NCBI RefSeq assembly: GCF_000419765.1
Contig: NZ_ATTQ01000010.1
Location: 62,154-126,153 of the forward strand
DNA from: Rhizobium mongolense USDA 1844
Lineage (GTDB): Bacteria > Pseudomonadota > Alphaproteobacteria > Rhizobiales > Rhizobiaceae
Direction of reading: 5' to 3'
DNA: 64,000 nt
Part shown: one piece after another, positions 34,857-43,153 of the stretch
Layout of the letters: each line of letters starts with the position of its first letter
Position numbering within the stretch: the first letter of the stretch is position 1
Notes under the pieces: generated by a model
Database searches by the model: none
What the model was told of the DNA's origin: nothing
Seen by the model: only the letters and a program-made list of their open reading frames with translations
Position numbers and translations under genes: made by a program

Positions 34857-35255
34857 TCAGGGAGACGGATATGCCTCGACTTCATTGAGGCCAACACAGG
34901 CACTTTCAGATGTCGCGGCGTCGCGGCCGTTCACAACAACTCGCCGGTACGTCTCTGGAAACTCGAAGAACGAGTTACATTCGATCTCGGGGACGTTGGA
35001 AAGAACTATCTTGAAACCAACCATCTCCTCATCTTCCACGCGTTCCACTCGTGGGTTGTAGCCCTTCAGAGAGGGGTCGGCGGCCAAATACTCGCTCATA
35101 GCAACGTCAACACCGTGATACTGATGGCCTTCAGTACGAACTTTTGCCTCAATGATCGCGGGACCCAGCAACGCAGCTAGCGGGGCTAGCTGCAGCGCGA
35201 AAGCGCTCGTGAAAGAACCGAAAAGAACCGAGATAACCAACGTCACTTTTTTCAT
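34857..35255 (-). CDS. Secreted small protein
   Basis: 132 residues from ATG 35255, preceded by AGGAGTGAATTA. The start MKKVTLVISVLFGSFTSAFA is a clear signal peptide. The mature part is acidic, has two cysteines (one in VPEIECNSF, one in SESACVGLN) that could form a disulfide, and ends in NEVEAYPSP. No known family. It lies alone, convergent with the catabolic operon, at the start of the accessory zone. Confidence 0.65.
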   Translation of the reverse strand: MKKVTLVISVLFGSFTSAFALQLAPLAALLGPAIIEAKVRTEGHQYHGVDVAMSEYLAADPSLKGYNPRVERVEDEEMVGFKIVLSNVPEIECNSFFEFPETYRRVVVNGRDAATSESACVGLNEVEAYPSP

Positions 35256-35709
35256 TAATTCACTCCTATTTCGAGCTAGGTCTAGCGGCAAAGCTGGAAA
35301 AATTGGCAAATGAAACCGGTCGTGTTCTATTCAGTTTGTGGTTTTGACAATTGGTGGTCACCTCGTCGCGCTGGAGCAGCGTGGCCGGATGAGGACCATG
35401 TCCAAGGGCTGGGTTGACGGGGCTGCAGATGGTCGGAAAGCGGTTTGGCTGAGATTGTTTTATCGATATTATCTACGGGTATTCGAAACCCACTCTCAAA
35501 AAACAAATGCTAGTGTCGGTCGCGGGCGGAAGGCTTCAATGTCCACTTGCCTCGCGCTCCGGCCTCCACAAAGAAGTGCACTCCCATTCCAGTGGCTGCA
35601 CTGATCTCAGAACTCAATGACAACAGTGGCCCGGTCGCTCGTCGACCAGGGAACTGCAAGACGATTAAAGGTAGTGCTAGCACGGCATTCATTGGTCAAG
35701 GGCGCATCA
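35256..35709. other. Intergenic region before the YaaC-like gene
   Basis: 454 bases with no convincing gene. A plus-strand frame at 35338-35604 lacks a ribosome site and protein-like composition. The base composition is lower in GC than the metabolic operons (runs such as TTTTATCGATATTATC), as in the following genes. It must contain promoters for the secreted protein (minus) and probably the YaaC-like gene (plus). Confidence 0.4.
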
Positions 35710-36753
35710 ATGGCTAAACAAGAAGTTCGATTGAAGGGGAAGGTCTGCCGTCCACATAAGGCAGCAATTGCCCCAATTCTGGATTCCCGCACAGTGCTGA
35801 CTGATAGTCACTGGCAGTTTGTCGAGCTATGGCTCACGCGGGAGAAACAGGCAGACGCTCTGTTGTACTGGCGTCAAGCGCGCGAATTCCATGCGGCCGC
35901 AAAAGGCCTTTCCTCCCAAGCCTCTCCACTGCCACTTTACTATTGCTATCTTAACGCAGCGAAATGCCTTCTGACCGCCAAGGGTGTGCAATATGATCCT
36001 CACCATGGGGTCAGGGAAAAGAAGCGCACAGCGAATGCACGGATCGATCTTTCAAATGAGGGCGTCAAGCTCCTGAATCGTGGCGTCGCACCGGCGTTGA
36101 GCGTCTATTTTGGAGAGACGGAACCGAACAACGAGCACTACCTGAAGGATATCTTCCTCAATTTGCCCTTCATCCATCGAACCTACATTCTTTCGTTTCC
36201 GGCTGAGACAGAAGTTTACATTCCTTTGGTCGATTGCAGGTTCATCCATGACTCGGTGACGCGCCGAGCATATTTTGCTGCGAATCTGTCCAAAGACTTC
36301 AAGGCTGGCATTATTTTCAAGCGCGCGCCTTCTTCCCTCATTGCGGACCCGGATTACGCCGGCGGGGGCATCCGTTCGTCTGCGTCGGCGGCTTGCGACC
36401 ATGCGGGCAGGCCTACGCTCCGAGACATATCGAACATCAAGGGTCTCAACCGACTGCTGCGAGGCGACATCGAGTACATCAATGGTTCGCAAACACTCTG
36501 GTACATGCGGACGCAACCAAGTGGAGCCACATTAATAAAAAGAAGGGTTCCGACTTTGACATTGATGGCGATGCATCGGTTGAGCGAACTGGCCCGATAC
36601 AAGCCGCTTGAACTTAACAAGCATCTTTCCAGTAAAAAGAATTGGCTAATTGACGAGTTTCTGCGGATGTCGCCATCGCAGTTCATCGACGAAATTGCAT
36701 CCGAAATAACCGGCTTCCAGTTCCAAATTCCGAACGTCAGGGCACCAGTATGA
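35710..36753 (+). CDS. YaaC-like protein
   Basis: 347 residues. The segment YYCYLNAAKCLLTAKGV followed by HHGVREK resembles the N-terminal part of YaaC-like proteins, a family of unknown function often seen in variable regions. The rest is a mixed alpha/beta protein with no membrane segment. ATG 35710 has AAGGG 8 bases upstream; the frame opens at 35617 but without a ribosome site. Its stop overlaps the start of the Rcl-like gene in ATGA, so the two form a unit. A role in phage defence is inferred from the context only. Confidence 0.55.
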   Translation: MAKQEVRLKGKVCRPHKAAIAPILDSRTVLTDSHWQFVELWLTREKQADALLYWRQAREFHAAAKGLSSQASPLPLYYCYLNAAKCLLTAKGVQYDPHHGVREKKRTANARIDLSNEGVKLLNRGVAPALSVYFGETEPNNEHYLKDIFLNLPFIHRTYILSFPAETEVYIPLVDCRFIHDSVTRRAYFAANLSKDFKAGIIFKRAPSSLIADPDYAGGGIRSSASAACDHAGRPTLRDISNIKGLNRLLRGDIEYINGSQTLWYMRTQPSGATLIKRRVPTLTLMAMHRLSELARYKPLELNKHLSSKKNWLIDEFLRMSPSQFIDEIASEITGFQFQIPNVRAPV

Positions 36754-37289
36754 CCAGAATCTACGTAGCTTGCGGCCTTACTCATGTTCCGACCCAAGAC
36801 TTCGACGAGTACGTCAAAACAATCCACGAGATCGCAGCAAGCGCCTCAAACTCAATTCCCGGCGCAGATGTGAAGTACGCCTTGGTGAACAGCGATCCCC
36901 AGTTGGCCGAACGCGCCGCAGAGGAGAAAGCGAGACTTTGTTACATCTGGGACCGTCGAATGGTCGAAGAGGCTGATGTGGTGATAGCCGAAGCCAGTTT
37001 TCCATCCACAGGGCTCGGTATCGAGCTCCAGATAGCGGAAACGAGTGGCACCCCTGTCGTTCTTCTCTATCGCGACTTTGGCCATAACTGGGCTCCTAGA
37101 AAGTCTTATGTAAACCCCAATGACGAAGGGCATCATGAGCTGCAGGTCGGCGACGGCTTCATCACTCTGATGGCTCTAGGTCTTCCTAACGTTTTCAAAG
37201 CCGCGCAGTATGATTCCATTGAGGGCGCGGTGTCGATCGTTCGGGAGAATCTTTCGCTTCTGGCCAACCGCCAAGCTTTCGACGATTGA
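36750..37289 (+). CDS. Rcl-like (nucleoside 2-deoxyribosyltransferase superfamily) protein
   Basis: 179 residues. The start IYVACGLTHVP, the block ADVVIAEASFPSTGLGIELQ and the strand TPVVLLYRDF match the fold of Rcl/DNPH1 and nucleoside 2-deoxyribosyltransferases, with Glu in GIEL as the expected nucleophile. Members hydrolyse the glycosidic bond of deoxynucleoside monophosphates or swap bases. It is coupled to the YaaC-like gene. A nucleotide-hydrolysing effector next to an unknown partner fits the pattern of abortive defence modules, but this is a hypothesis. Confidence 0.6.
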   Translation: MTRIYVACGLTHVPTQDFDEYVKTIHEIAASASNSIPGADVKYALVNSDPQLAERAAEEKARLCYIWDRRMVEEADVVIAEASFPSTGLGIELQIAETSGTPVVLLYRDFGHNWAPRKSYVNPNDEGHHELQVGDGFITLMALGLPNVFKAAQYDSIEGAVSIVRENLSLLANRQAFDD

Positions 37290-37470
37290 CGGCCGCCAGC
37301 TGTACTGGCAGGCCACGACCCGCTGATCCGGCTCATGTAGCGCGCGCCCCGGATTAGTTTTGGTGAGTTCGCCGCCTTCTTTGAAAGCGCGTCACGATAT
37401 CGCAATCGGCAGCATGCGGTGGCAGGCCGGGCGGACGTGGAAAGAAACTCGGCGAACGCCTGAGCTGTTG

Positions 37471-37819
37471 GTTTCCACGCGGAACTGAGCCGGTTTTTCC
37501 ACCGAGAAGTGAGCCACCTTTAAGTATCGTTTTCTGATCAGGCTTTGGTCAATGGATTGGCTTTTTCTCCTCTCTTCTGTGCTGCTGCGGCCGAGCTGGC
37601 CTTGAAGCGGAAGCTGTCGTTACCGGTTTCCAGGATGTGGCAACGGTGGGTGAGACGGTCGAGGAGCGCTGTCGTCATCTTGGCGTCACCGAAGACGGTG
37701 GCCTATTCGCTGAAGCTGACATTGGTGGTGATGACGACGCTGGTGCGCTTATAAAGCTTGCTCAACAGATGGAAGAGCAGCGCTCCACCTGAGGCACTGA
37801 ACGGAAGGTACCCGAGATC
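37471..37819 (-). mobile_element. IS21-family remnant with istB fragment
   Basis: On the minus strand 37538-37819 encodes the C-terminal 90 or so residues of an IstB ATPase: DLGYLPFSASGGALLFHLL, then SVVITTNVSFSE, an amber TAG where Trp is expected, ATVFGDAKMTTALLDRL and ending KANPLTKA. Two related 21-base repeats (37471-37491 and 37495-37515) are typical of IS21 ends. istA, the 5' part of istB and the other end are absent, so it cannot move on its own. Confidence 0.8.
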
Positions 37820-38053
37820 GTAGCTCGGCTGCTTTGCCCGCCAACCCAGACCACCGGACTCGGTCCGAAACGCTCAAAGCCGCAATCTGAGATTGTCGCC
37901 TCCGAACCTGCCCTACAAGTCAAGCCGTTGGATGCCGCATCCGCAAAACGGCTGCTCGAAATCGTCAAGCGGCTGCCTTCTCCGTTATTCCACTCGAAAC
38001 ATCGTTTCGTCGCGTACCAAGCAGCATGTGGGGTAGCCCCTATTCAGATGTAA
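37820..38053 (+). pseudogene. 3' fragment of an unknown gene
   Basis: An open frame without a start runs from the edge of the IS21 remnant to TAA 38051-38053. It has protein-like composition, including PLDAASAKRLLEIVKRLPSP and HRFVAYQAACGVAP. It looks like the C-terminal part of a gene whose 5' end was removed by the IS21 event. The family is not recognised. Confidence 0.45.
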
Positions 38054-38061
38054 AGTTAGAG

Positions 38062-38811
38062 TTATGCGGCTTGGGTTCGACGCGCAAACGAAACACATTC
38101 CGCTACGAAGGCGTCGGTTTCGGGGGGAGTTAGGACTTCGAACACAATCCCGCCACCCAGACGATTGACTGCTTTCATGAAGTGCCTGAAGTTGCTTTCG
38201 GCTCCAGCGACCCACGGGTCAGATTTCATGGCGCGAAGAACGGCGCTCGCGATGTTCTGACGACTCGTCATCCAGATGCGCTCAACGAAATTGCTACGAA
38301 TATCGGCCGATTTCAGGATCAGCGCCAGCGCCCCGGGAATGTCATCAGGCATGCATATCCTGGAAATTTGATAGTTCCACCAAAGTCGTGAGAGAGCGTG
38401 ATCGTCGCGGATGCCTGTCTGCGTAGGAGCGAAGAAGTGGTCGCGAATGCTCGATACTAGCTTGTTGTCGTCTTGCCCTGTGAGCCAGCGCGCTCGGCAG
38501 TAGTCGATAGCTTCGATGTGCGAAAGGCGCGCCCACACACGCTCCTCGTTCGCCATCGCTGGACTTAATCCTGCGATAGCCTCGCCGACTACCAAAGAGT
38601 TTGGCATATCAACACTTACGATATTCGTTGGAGTCGACAGGTCGAGTGTTGCAAGCTTGTCGGCGTCGAACTCTATTCCGAGTGGAATGTCCCAGCCGGG
38701 GTCTCCGGCGACCTCTGAAAAACCTGTATGGCGATAGCGTTCCACGTTCCGCTCGATCTCGCCTCGAAGACTTCCCAATACTTTATCTGAGAGATACCTG
38801 AGCGGGGCCAT
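38062..38811 (-). CDS. Hypothetical protein, resembling DUF6339
   Basis: 249 residues. The block ERVWARLSHIEAIDYCRARWL, then IRDHFFA and DDHALSRLWWNYQ, recalls DUF6339 proteins, which I associate with restriction-like defence operons; this is from memory and tentative. Mostly helical, no membrane segment. The ATG overlaps the stop of the upstream fragment (TAATG), so it was the distal gene of an operon that the IS3 element has cut. Expression now depends on any promoter supplied by the IS. Confidence 0.5.
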   Translation of the reverse strand: MAPLRYLSDKVLGSLRGEIERNVERYRHTGFSEVAGDPGWDIPLGIEFDADKLATLDLSTPTNIVSVDMPNSLVVGEAIAGLSPAMANEERVWARLSHIEAIDYCRARWLTGQDDNKLVSSIRDHFFAPTQTGIRDDHALSRLWWNYQISRICMPDDIPGALALILKSADIRSNFVERIWMTSRQNIASAVLRAMKSDPWVAGAESNFRHFMKAVNRLGGGIVFEVLTPPETDAFVAECVSFARRTQAA

Positions 38812-39113
38812 TATTGAACGCTTTCCATGAGCGAGATCGTTTTTCTCAAGGGGCCGCGCAGCAGTTGCTGTGCCAGCTCGAGTGGTGAGATGCTGGGGTC
38901 GGAAGGGTCCTTGCCCAAGTCAACGCACCTGGCTTTGAAGACACGATACCATTTACGGCCCTCTACATTTATCCCGCCCGCTTGAAGACGCGAGATAACC
39001 TCAATGACTGCGGGAAGGTAGATTGTGTTCAGGATCATATCCTTCCCGCGATTAATATCGCGGATCGCCGCGATGGCTTTATAGGTCTCGTCTCGTGCGA
39101 GGATCGTGATACG
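38811..39113 (-). pseudogene. IS-truncated gene, C-terminal fragment
   Basis: The frame runs from the IS3 element border to TAA 38811-38813 and encodes about 100 residues, with RITILARDETYKAI near the border and LSPLELAQQLL-like residues near the end (ISPLELAQQLLRG). An internal ATG at 39038 could give a 75-residue product. It is coupled to the DUF6339-like gene. The N-terminal part was not found on the other side of the IS on this strand, so the insertion came with a deletion or rearrangement. Family unknown. Confidence 0.55.
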
Positions 39114-39143
39114 TGGCCTGCTGCCGGTTTTTCGGACACCGAG

Positions 39144-40004
39144 TTAGGCTAATCCGACCTTGTTTTCAAATTCCATCGGGCTGAGATAGCCCAGTGTCGA
39201 ATGCCGACGCTTCGGATTGTAGAAGCGCTCGATGTAATCGAACACGTCCGCCTTTGCATCGTTTCTGGTTCTGTAGACCTTGCGAGCTGTCCTTTCGGTT
39301 TTGAGTGACGAGAAGAAGCTTTCCATCGCGGCATTGTCCCAGACATTGCCGGACCTGCTCATAGAACAGGTGATGCCGTGATCAGCCATGAGACGCTGGA
39401 ACTGCTCGCTCGTGTGTTGGCTACCCTGGTCCGAATGGTGGAGAAGCGCATCCGGCTTGCCTCTGCGCCAGATGGCCATGATCAGCGCATCTGTGACGAG
39501 CTGGGCCGTCATGTTGGCATTCATCGACCAGCCAACGACACGGCGCGAGAACAGGTCGATGACGGCAGCCACATAGAGCCAGCCCTCAGCCGTCCATAGA
39601 TAGGTAAAATCGGCCACCCACTTCTGGTTCGGTCTTGCTGCCCCGAACTGCCGGTCCAGCACACTCGGCATGATGACCGGGCGCTCACCGTTGTCTTTCG
39701 GCAAGCCCCGCCTTCTCGGTCTTGCTCTCAATGCATTGTCGCGCATGAGACGCTCGACGCGATGCAGACCACAGGAAAAGCCCTCCGCGAGAAGATCATG
39801 CCAGACACGCCGCGCGCCGTAGGTGCGGTCGCTGTCCTTAAAGCTGATCTTGATTTTGTCTAGCAGAGCCTCGTCATACCGGGCATGCTGGCTCGGAGAC
39901 CGATGTAACCAGGCATGAAAGCCGGAACGCGATACACCCAGCGCTTCGCAGAGCCATGCCACCGGCCAGATCGAACGGTGCTTTGCAACGAACGCGAACT
40001 TCAT
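39144..40004 (-). CDS. IS3-family transposase OrfB (DDE integrase domain)
   Basis: 286 residues with the rve integrase core: first Asp in WVADFTYLWT, second Asp in HHSDQGSQHTS, Glu in NAAMESFFSSLK (DDE triad), and the ending RRHSTLGYLSPMEFE. It starts with ATG inside the ATGA that ends OrfA. A -1 frameshift in OrfA would give the full OrfAB transposase. The frame is intact, so the element may be active. Confidence 0.9.
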   Translation of the reverse strand: MKFAFVAKHRSIWPVAWLCEALGVSRSGFHAWLHRSPSQHARYDEALLDKIKISFKDSDRTYGARRVWHDLLAEGFSCGLHRVERLMRDNALRARPRRRGLPKDNGERPVIMPSVLDRQFGAARPNQKWVADFTYLWTAEGWLYVAAVIDLFSRRVVGWSMNANMTAQLVTDALIMAIWRRGKPDALLHHSDQGSQHTSEQFQRLMADHGITCSMSRSGNVWDNAAMESFFSSLKTERTARKVYRTRNDAKADVFDYIERFYNPKRRHSTLGYLSPMEFENKVGLA

Positions 40005-40291
40005 ATCACGTCCTTCGCAAAGTAGGCGGCGGCCTTTTTTAAGATGTCGCGCTCCGCCTTCAGCTTGGCGACCTCTTTCCGAAGCCTCTCGATCTCAAGC
40101 TGCTCGGGCTTCATCTGCCCGTGACCAGGAAACGCCTGCGCCGGGTCCGAACCGTGTTCCCTGACCCACTTGCGCAGGACATTCTCATGAACATCCAGGT
40201 CGCGGGCTGCCTGCGCAACACTGACCCCGCGCTCTCGCACCAACTTCACCGCCTCAAGCTTGTACTCGCGGCTGAACTTCCTTCGTTGCAT
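40001..40291 (-). CDS. IS3-family OrfA (DNA-binding)
   Basis: 96 residues: a helix-turn-helix (YKLEAVKLVRERGVSVAQAA) followed by a leucine-zipper-like helix ERLRKEVAKLKAERDILKKA. On the coding strand the slippery A6G heptamer lies at ILKKA near 40030-40040, the usual -1 frameshift site for making OrfAB. It overlaps OrfB by four bases. Confidence 0.9.
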   Translation of the reverse strand: MQRRKFSREYKLEAVKLVRERGVSVAQAARDLDVHENVLRKWVREHGSDPAQAFPGHGQMKPEQLEIERLRKEVAKLKAERDILKKAAAYFAKDVI

Positions 40292-40354
40292 TCATGCGCT
40301 CCAGTTTCATTGGAAACACCTTAACTCGGTGTCCACGAAACCGGCAGCAGGCCA

Positions 40355-40767
40355 AGGCTCACATCCTCGCTGCAAACGAGACATTTCGAGCTATCTTCGA
40401 CGGTCTTCGCAAAATGATTGCCGAGGAAGTCGGCGCTAAAGTCGGAGCGATCGAGGTCATGCCGCGCTACCTGCGTCCGTTGACCACTTGGGAAATGACG
40501 CTGAAGATGCCATTTCGAAAGATGAAGGGACCGCGGACCCGCGTCGTCTTGCCCACACCATTGTCCGCTGCAGAGGTGCTTGCGGTCATCTATGACGACG
40601 TCCTTGGCATCCACCTGTTCGCATCCGTGCACAAGTATATTTGTGATGCGGACGAGATGACGAAAGGACATGAGCGCCTTTTGGCCATGGTAAAGCTCGC
40701 GCAGGATACTGACGCGCTCACGGAACTCTTCCGTCGGCAGGCTCATCACTCGGGTACGCAGGCGTAA
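40355..40767 (+). pseudogene. IS-truncated gene, C-terminal fragment on the right flank
   Basis: A plus-strand frame enters from the IS border and ends at 40767, about 137 residues with protein-like composition (HILAANETFRAIFDGLRKMI, EMTLKMPFRKM, HKYICDADEMTKGHERLL). The only starts lie inside the IS. Its first residues resemble those of the fragment on the other flank (ILARDETYKAI versus ILAANETFRAI). The family is unknown. Probably non-functional unless transcribed from the IS end. Confidence 0.5.
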
Positions 40768-40931
40768 ACTAAAAGACGGCCGCCTCGGCCCAGTCTAGCG
40801 CGCCGGGTCCGTCGAGGACCAAACGGCCGATAGCAGAAATCGCAAGCGACTACTTAGTCCCCCGCAAGAAATCAGCGGGGGACCGAAAGACCGTCGCTAA
40901 ACCCCACTAATATCCGAATGAAAGAAAGAAA

Positions 40932-41171
40932 ATGGATCGACCAGTATCTCAAATGTCTGAACTGAGGGACCGCATCAGCATCGTCAACGCAAGGATCAAT
41001 GCTGAGATCGATTTGCCGTCGCATGTCGCCTTCGACGTCGCTGTTGACGGAGAAACCATCGGCAGTTCTTTGGAGTGGCTCGACGAGGACCATGGCCTAG
41101 TACGTAAGGACTGCCATCTTAACGTCAACCCCGACGTCCTGGAGACGGTGTCGGACCGTCTCCAGGCGTAG
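40932..41171 (+). CDS. Small hypothetical protein (79 aa)
   Basis: 79 acidic residues, preceded by GAAAGAAAGAAA. Pattern of a small alpha/beta protein: VSQMSELRDRISIVNARINA then AFDVAVDGETIGSSLEWLDE. No family recognised. It lies between the IS flank and the next small genes and may be an accessory or phage-derived gene. Codon use resembles its neighbours. Confidence 0.5.
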   Translation: MDRPVSQMSELRDRISIVNARINAEIDLPSHVAFDVAVDGETIGSSLEWLDEDHGLVRKDCHLNVNPDVLETVSDRLQA

Positions 41172-41362
41172 TTCGGCGACGTCTACGCTCTAGTTCACCA
41201 GTTGCTTGATGACGCAGTGGAAGACCTGAAGACAGCTGAGGACGAGATCGCTCCATAGACTGTCTGCACAACCGCCATGACTACTGGCCGTCGCATCGAC
41301 GATTTTGTCGGTTGCGGCCGGCTGTCAGACACTGCGTCGTCAACGGACACGGAGGACGATTC

Positions 41363-41926
41363 ATGTTGAGGGCAATTGCAAACGTCATAGCGAGAATGTT
41401 TAAGGCCGGCGCAGGTGCGCTTAGGTGGACTGAAAATTTCGTACTCTCGCCGTTCCGCGCGATTTTTGGAGGCGGTGGGGCGTTGCCGAACCCTGAGTTC
41501 AGTCCGACAATGACCAGCACTGATCTTCTTGAAGAGTACGAGGCTAACCGCCAAGCTCAGGCGTGGCTCCAGCGAACTGACCGCGATGGCACCGAGACCG
41601 TAATGAAGAACGCTGCCAGCAGCGCAGCGGCTCGCGCCACGATTGACCTATCACCCGTCCGATCGGACGCGCGACTGACGCTTCTGACGATGGACGACGT
41701 TGAGCTGAAAGCTCTCGCCGCTGCCAGTCCTAGTAAGGTTCGAAAATGGCTCGAAGGAAAGGAGCACGGTATCTTCGGTGTCCCAGTTGTGACCACACTG
41801 TCGAACAAGCCGGTTTCCGCTCCGGTACAGCCGGTCGTCGGCATGACACCGCAAGCGCGGATGATCTGGAGAATCCAATCTCGCCTCGGCAAGCCCGATC
41901 ATTCGAAAGAATTCCGTATTGCCTAA
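41363..41926 (+). CDS. Hypothetical protein (187 aa)
   Basis: 187 residues from ATG 41363 (GAGGACG upstream). The N-terminal 40 residues are an amphipathic basic stretch (LRAIANVIARMFKAGAGALR), then FVLSPFRAIFGGGGALPNP. The middle holds a short helical region ELKALAAASPSKVRKWLEG. It may be membrane-associated. It ends four bases before a strong hairpin terminator. No recognised family. Confidence 0.55.
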   Translation: MLRAIANVIARMFKAGAGALRWTENFVLSPFRAIFGGGGALPNPEFSPTMTSTDLLEEYEANRQAQAWLQRTDRDGTETVMKNAASSAAARATIDLSPVRSDARLTLLTMDDVELKALAAASPSKVRKWLEGKEHGIFGVPVVTTLSNKPVSAPVQPVVGMTPQARMIWRIQSRLGKPDHSKEFRIA

Positions 41927-41929
41927 CAG

Positions 41930-41953
41930 AAAGCCCGCCGTTTGGCGGGCTTT
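41930..41953. terminator. Bidirectional terminator hairpin
   Basis: AAAGCCCGCC (41930-41939) pairs with GGCGGGCTTT (41944-41953) around GTTT. It separates the plus-strand gene at 41363 from the convergent minus-strand small genes and can serve both strands. Confidence 0.75.
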
Positions 41954-41955
41954 CG

Positions 41956-42081
41956 TCATCTGTCGGCCTCGATATACCGCAGCAACACCGGGATAAGTTC
42001 TTCGTGTTCGTGGAGGAGCTCAGGGCCGAACTGTTCGACGAGGCGCTGCCACTGAGCGTCCGTAATCTCTGTTCTGTTCAT
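41956..42081 (-). CDS. Very small protein (41 aa)
   Basis: 41 residues, MNRTEITDAQWQRLVEQFGP followed by an acidic helix ending RYIEADR. The ATG overlaps the stop of the upstream gene (ATGA), and the composition is protein-like, so it is likely translated by coupling. No known family. Directly followed by the terminator hairpin. Confidence 0.55.
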   Translation of the reverse strand: MNRTEITDAQWQRLVEQFGPELLHEHEELIPVLLRYIEADR

Positions 42082-42389
42082 AAGCGGCGTCCCTTCAGAG
42101 TGTCGATGACCTGCTGCCGCTGGCTGCATGCTGCACGCAGGCGACTGTTTTCACCCTCAAGCTCGGCGAGCATAGTCATAGCCAGGCGCGCCAGCTCTTC
42201 CATGCTGTCGGCATGAGCTGTCGCAGACGTCAGGGCGTCGTCATAGCGACGCTCATAACGCGCGCGAGCGGCGGCACCGATAGCGTCGCCGATGGCGTTG
42301 GCAAATCCGACGCCTGCTGCGGCAAGGACCATCATACCGGCCGCGTTGCCCATAGCTGCGGTATGAGCCGGAGCACCAAAGTTTGCCAT
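42078..42389 (-). CDS. Hypothetical protein with glycine-rich hydrophobic segment and coiled coil
   Basis: 103 residues from ATG 42389 with GGAGG at 5-base spacing. Residues 10-40 are Ala/Gly-rich and hydrophobic (AAGMMVLAAAGVGFANAIGD), and the C-terminal half is a likely coiled coil (MEELARLAMTMLAELEGENS). The earlier in-frame start at 42491 has no ribosome site. Overlaps the 41-residue gene. Such pairs occur in phage-like regions, but no family is recognised. Confidence 0.6.
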   Translation of the reverse strand: MANFGAPAHTAAMGNAAGMMVLAAAGVGFANAIGDAIGAAARARYERRYDDALTSATAHADSMEELARLAMTMLAELEGENSRLRAACSQRQQVIDTLKGRRL

Positions 42390-42544
42390 GTCACGCCTCC
42401 GTTTCTCTTCGGAGAGCATAGATGCCGGGCTCGATTCACTCCGGCAAGCCCTGCCACGAAATATAACGATCGACACGTTAATGGAGCCCATGTAGAGCGC
42501 GCGCGTTTTCTGGGTGAAGCGCTACGACGGGTGGATGACGAAGA

Positions 42545-43153
42545 TTAGTTCTGCCCAGACTGGTAGCCAGCCTTGAACTCGTCGACAGCATCGGTCACGG
42601 GCTTCGTCAACTCCGACCACCACTTGCCGATTTCGGACGAAGCCTTGCCCACCTTCTCGCCGACGTCGCGCATCGTTACCGTCTTGCCTTTTTCGAGCTT
42701 CTTCTCATAACGGGCTTGCATGAACTGAAAACGGTAGGCGCAGGACCGCCAGGCGCGGTCATAGTCGGCGAGGTAGGGCCGCCACGCTTCCAGATCGTTG
42801 CGCGCATTGTGGTAGGCGGTCAGATTTTCGTCAACAAACGATGGGCTGCCCTCGGAGACTTGCTTCACCCGAATGATGCACGTCGCTTCAGCGGCCTTAT
42901 CGAAAACACCGGGAGAGAGCGGATCGGAGGCTTGGTAGCCCGACTGTACGTGTTCACCGACGCGATCGAGCGTCAGGTGGCCCGGATACTTGGCATCGGC
43001 CGCCTCGGCGACGTCCCAGTCTGAATATGCGATCTCGATGATCTTACGGCTCTTGAGGCCGGGAGCGTCGTTGGACGCCTCTATCTGGTCGATCTCCGTA
43101 AGACGCTGCGCTGTCTCTCCGCTCCGAGCGCGCTTGTCGAGGAAGGCCCTCAC
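42545..43153 (-). CDS. Hypothetical protein (202 aa)
   Basis: 202 residues. The GTG at 43153 overlaps the TGA of the short membrane-peptide gene (GTGA). Contains blocks YSDWDVAEAADAKYPGHL and AWRSCAYRFQFMQARYEKKL, with one cysteine pair (CIIRV, SCAY). Mostly soluble and helical at the C-terminal end. A single-frame slip would fuse the membrane peptide to it, so the pair might act as an anchored protein. Family unknown. Confidence 0.55.
   Translation of the reverse strand: MRAFLDKRARSGETAQRLTEIDQIEASNDAPGLKSRKIIEIAYSDWDVAEAADAKYPGHLTLDRVGEHVQSGYQASDPLSPGVFDKAAEATCIIRVKQVSEGSPSFVDENLTAYHNARNDLEAWRPYLADYDRAWRSCAYRFQFMQARYEKKLEKGKTVTMRDVGEKVGKASSEIGKWWSELTKPVTDAVDEFKAGYQSGQN

Larger units (their letters stand above)
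39114..40354 (-). mobile_element. IS3-family insertion sequence
   Basis: About 1241 bp with imperfect terminal inverted repeats of 33 bp (39114-39146 and 40322-40354, 30 matches), starting TG and ending CA, and two overlapping transposase frames. No target duplication is visible (ACG left, AGG right). An inner boundary at 39119-40349 is also possible. Inverted similarity continues some 40 bp outside the repeats on both sides, so the borders may reflect a rearrangement rather than simple insertion. Confidence 0.85.

Noticed and set aside
35338..35604. 88-codon plus-strand frame before the YaaC-like gene
   Set aside because: No ribosome site, mixed composition, no family; treated as intergenic.
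40321..40749. 142-codon minus-strand frame right of the IS as the missing N-terminal part of the gene cut at 39113
   Set aside because: Its sequence has no protein-like pattern, whereas the plus-strand frame over the same bases does.
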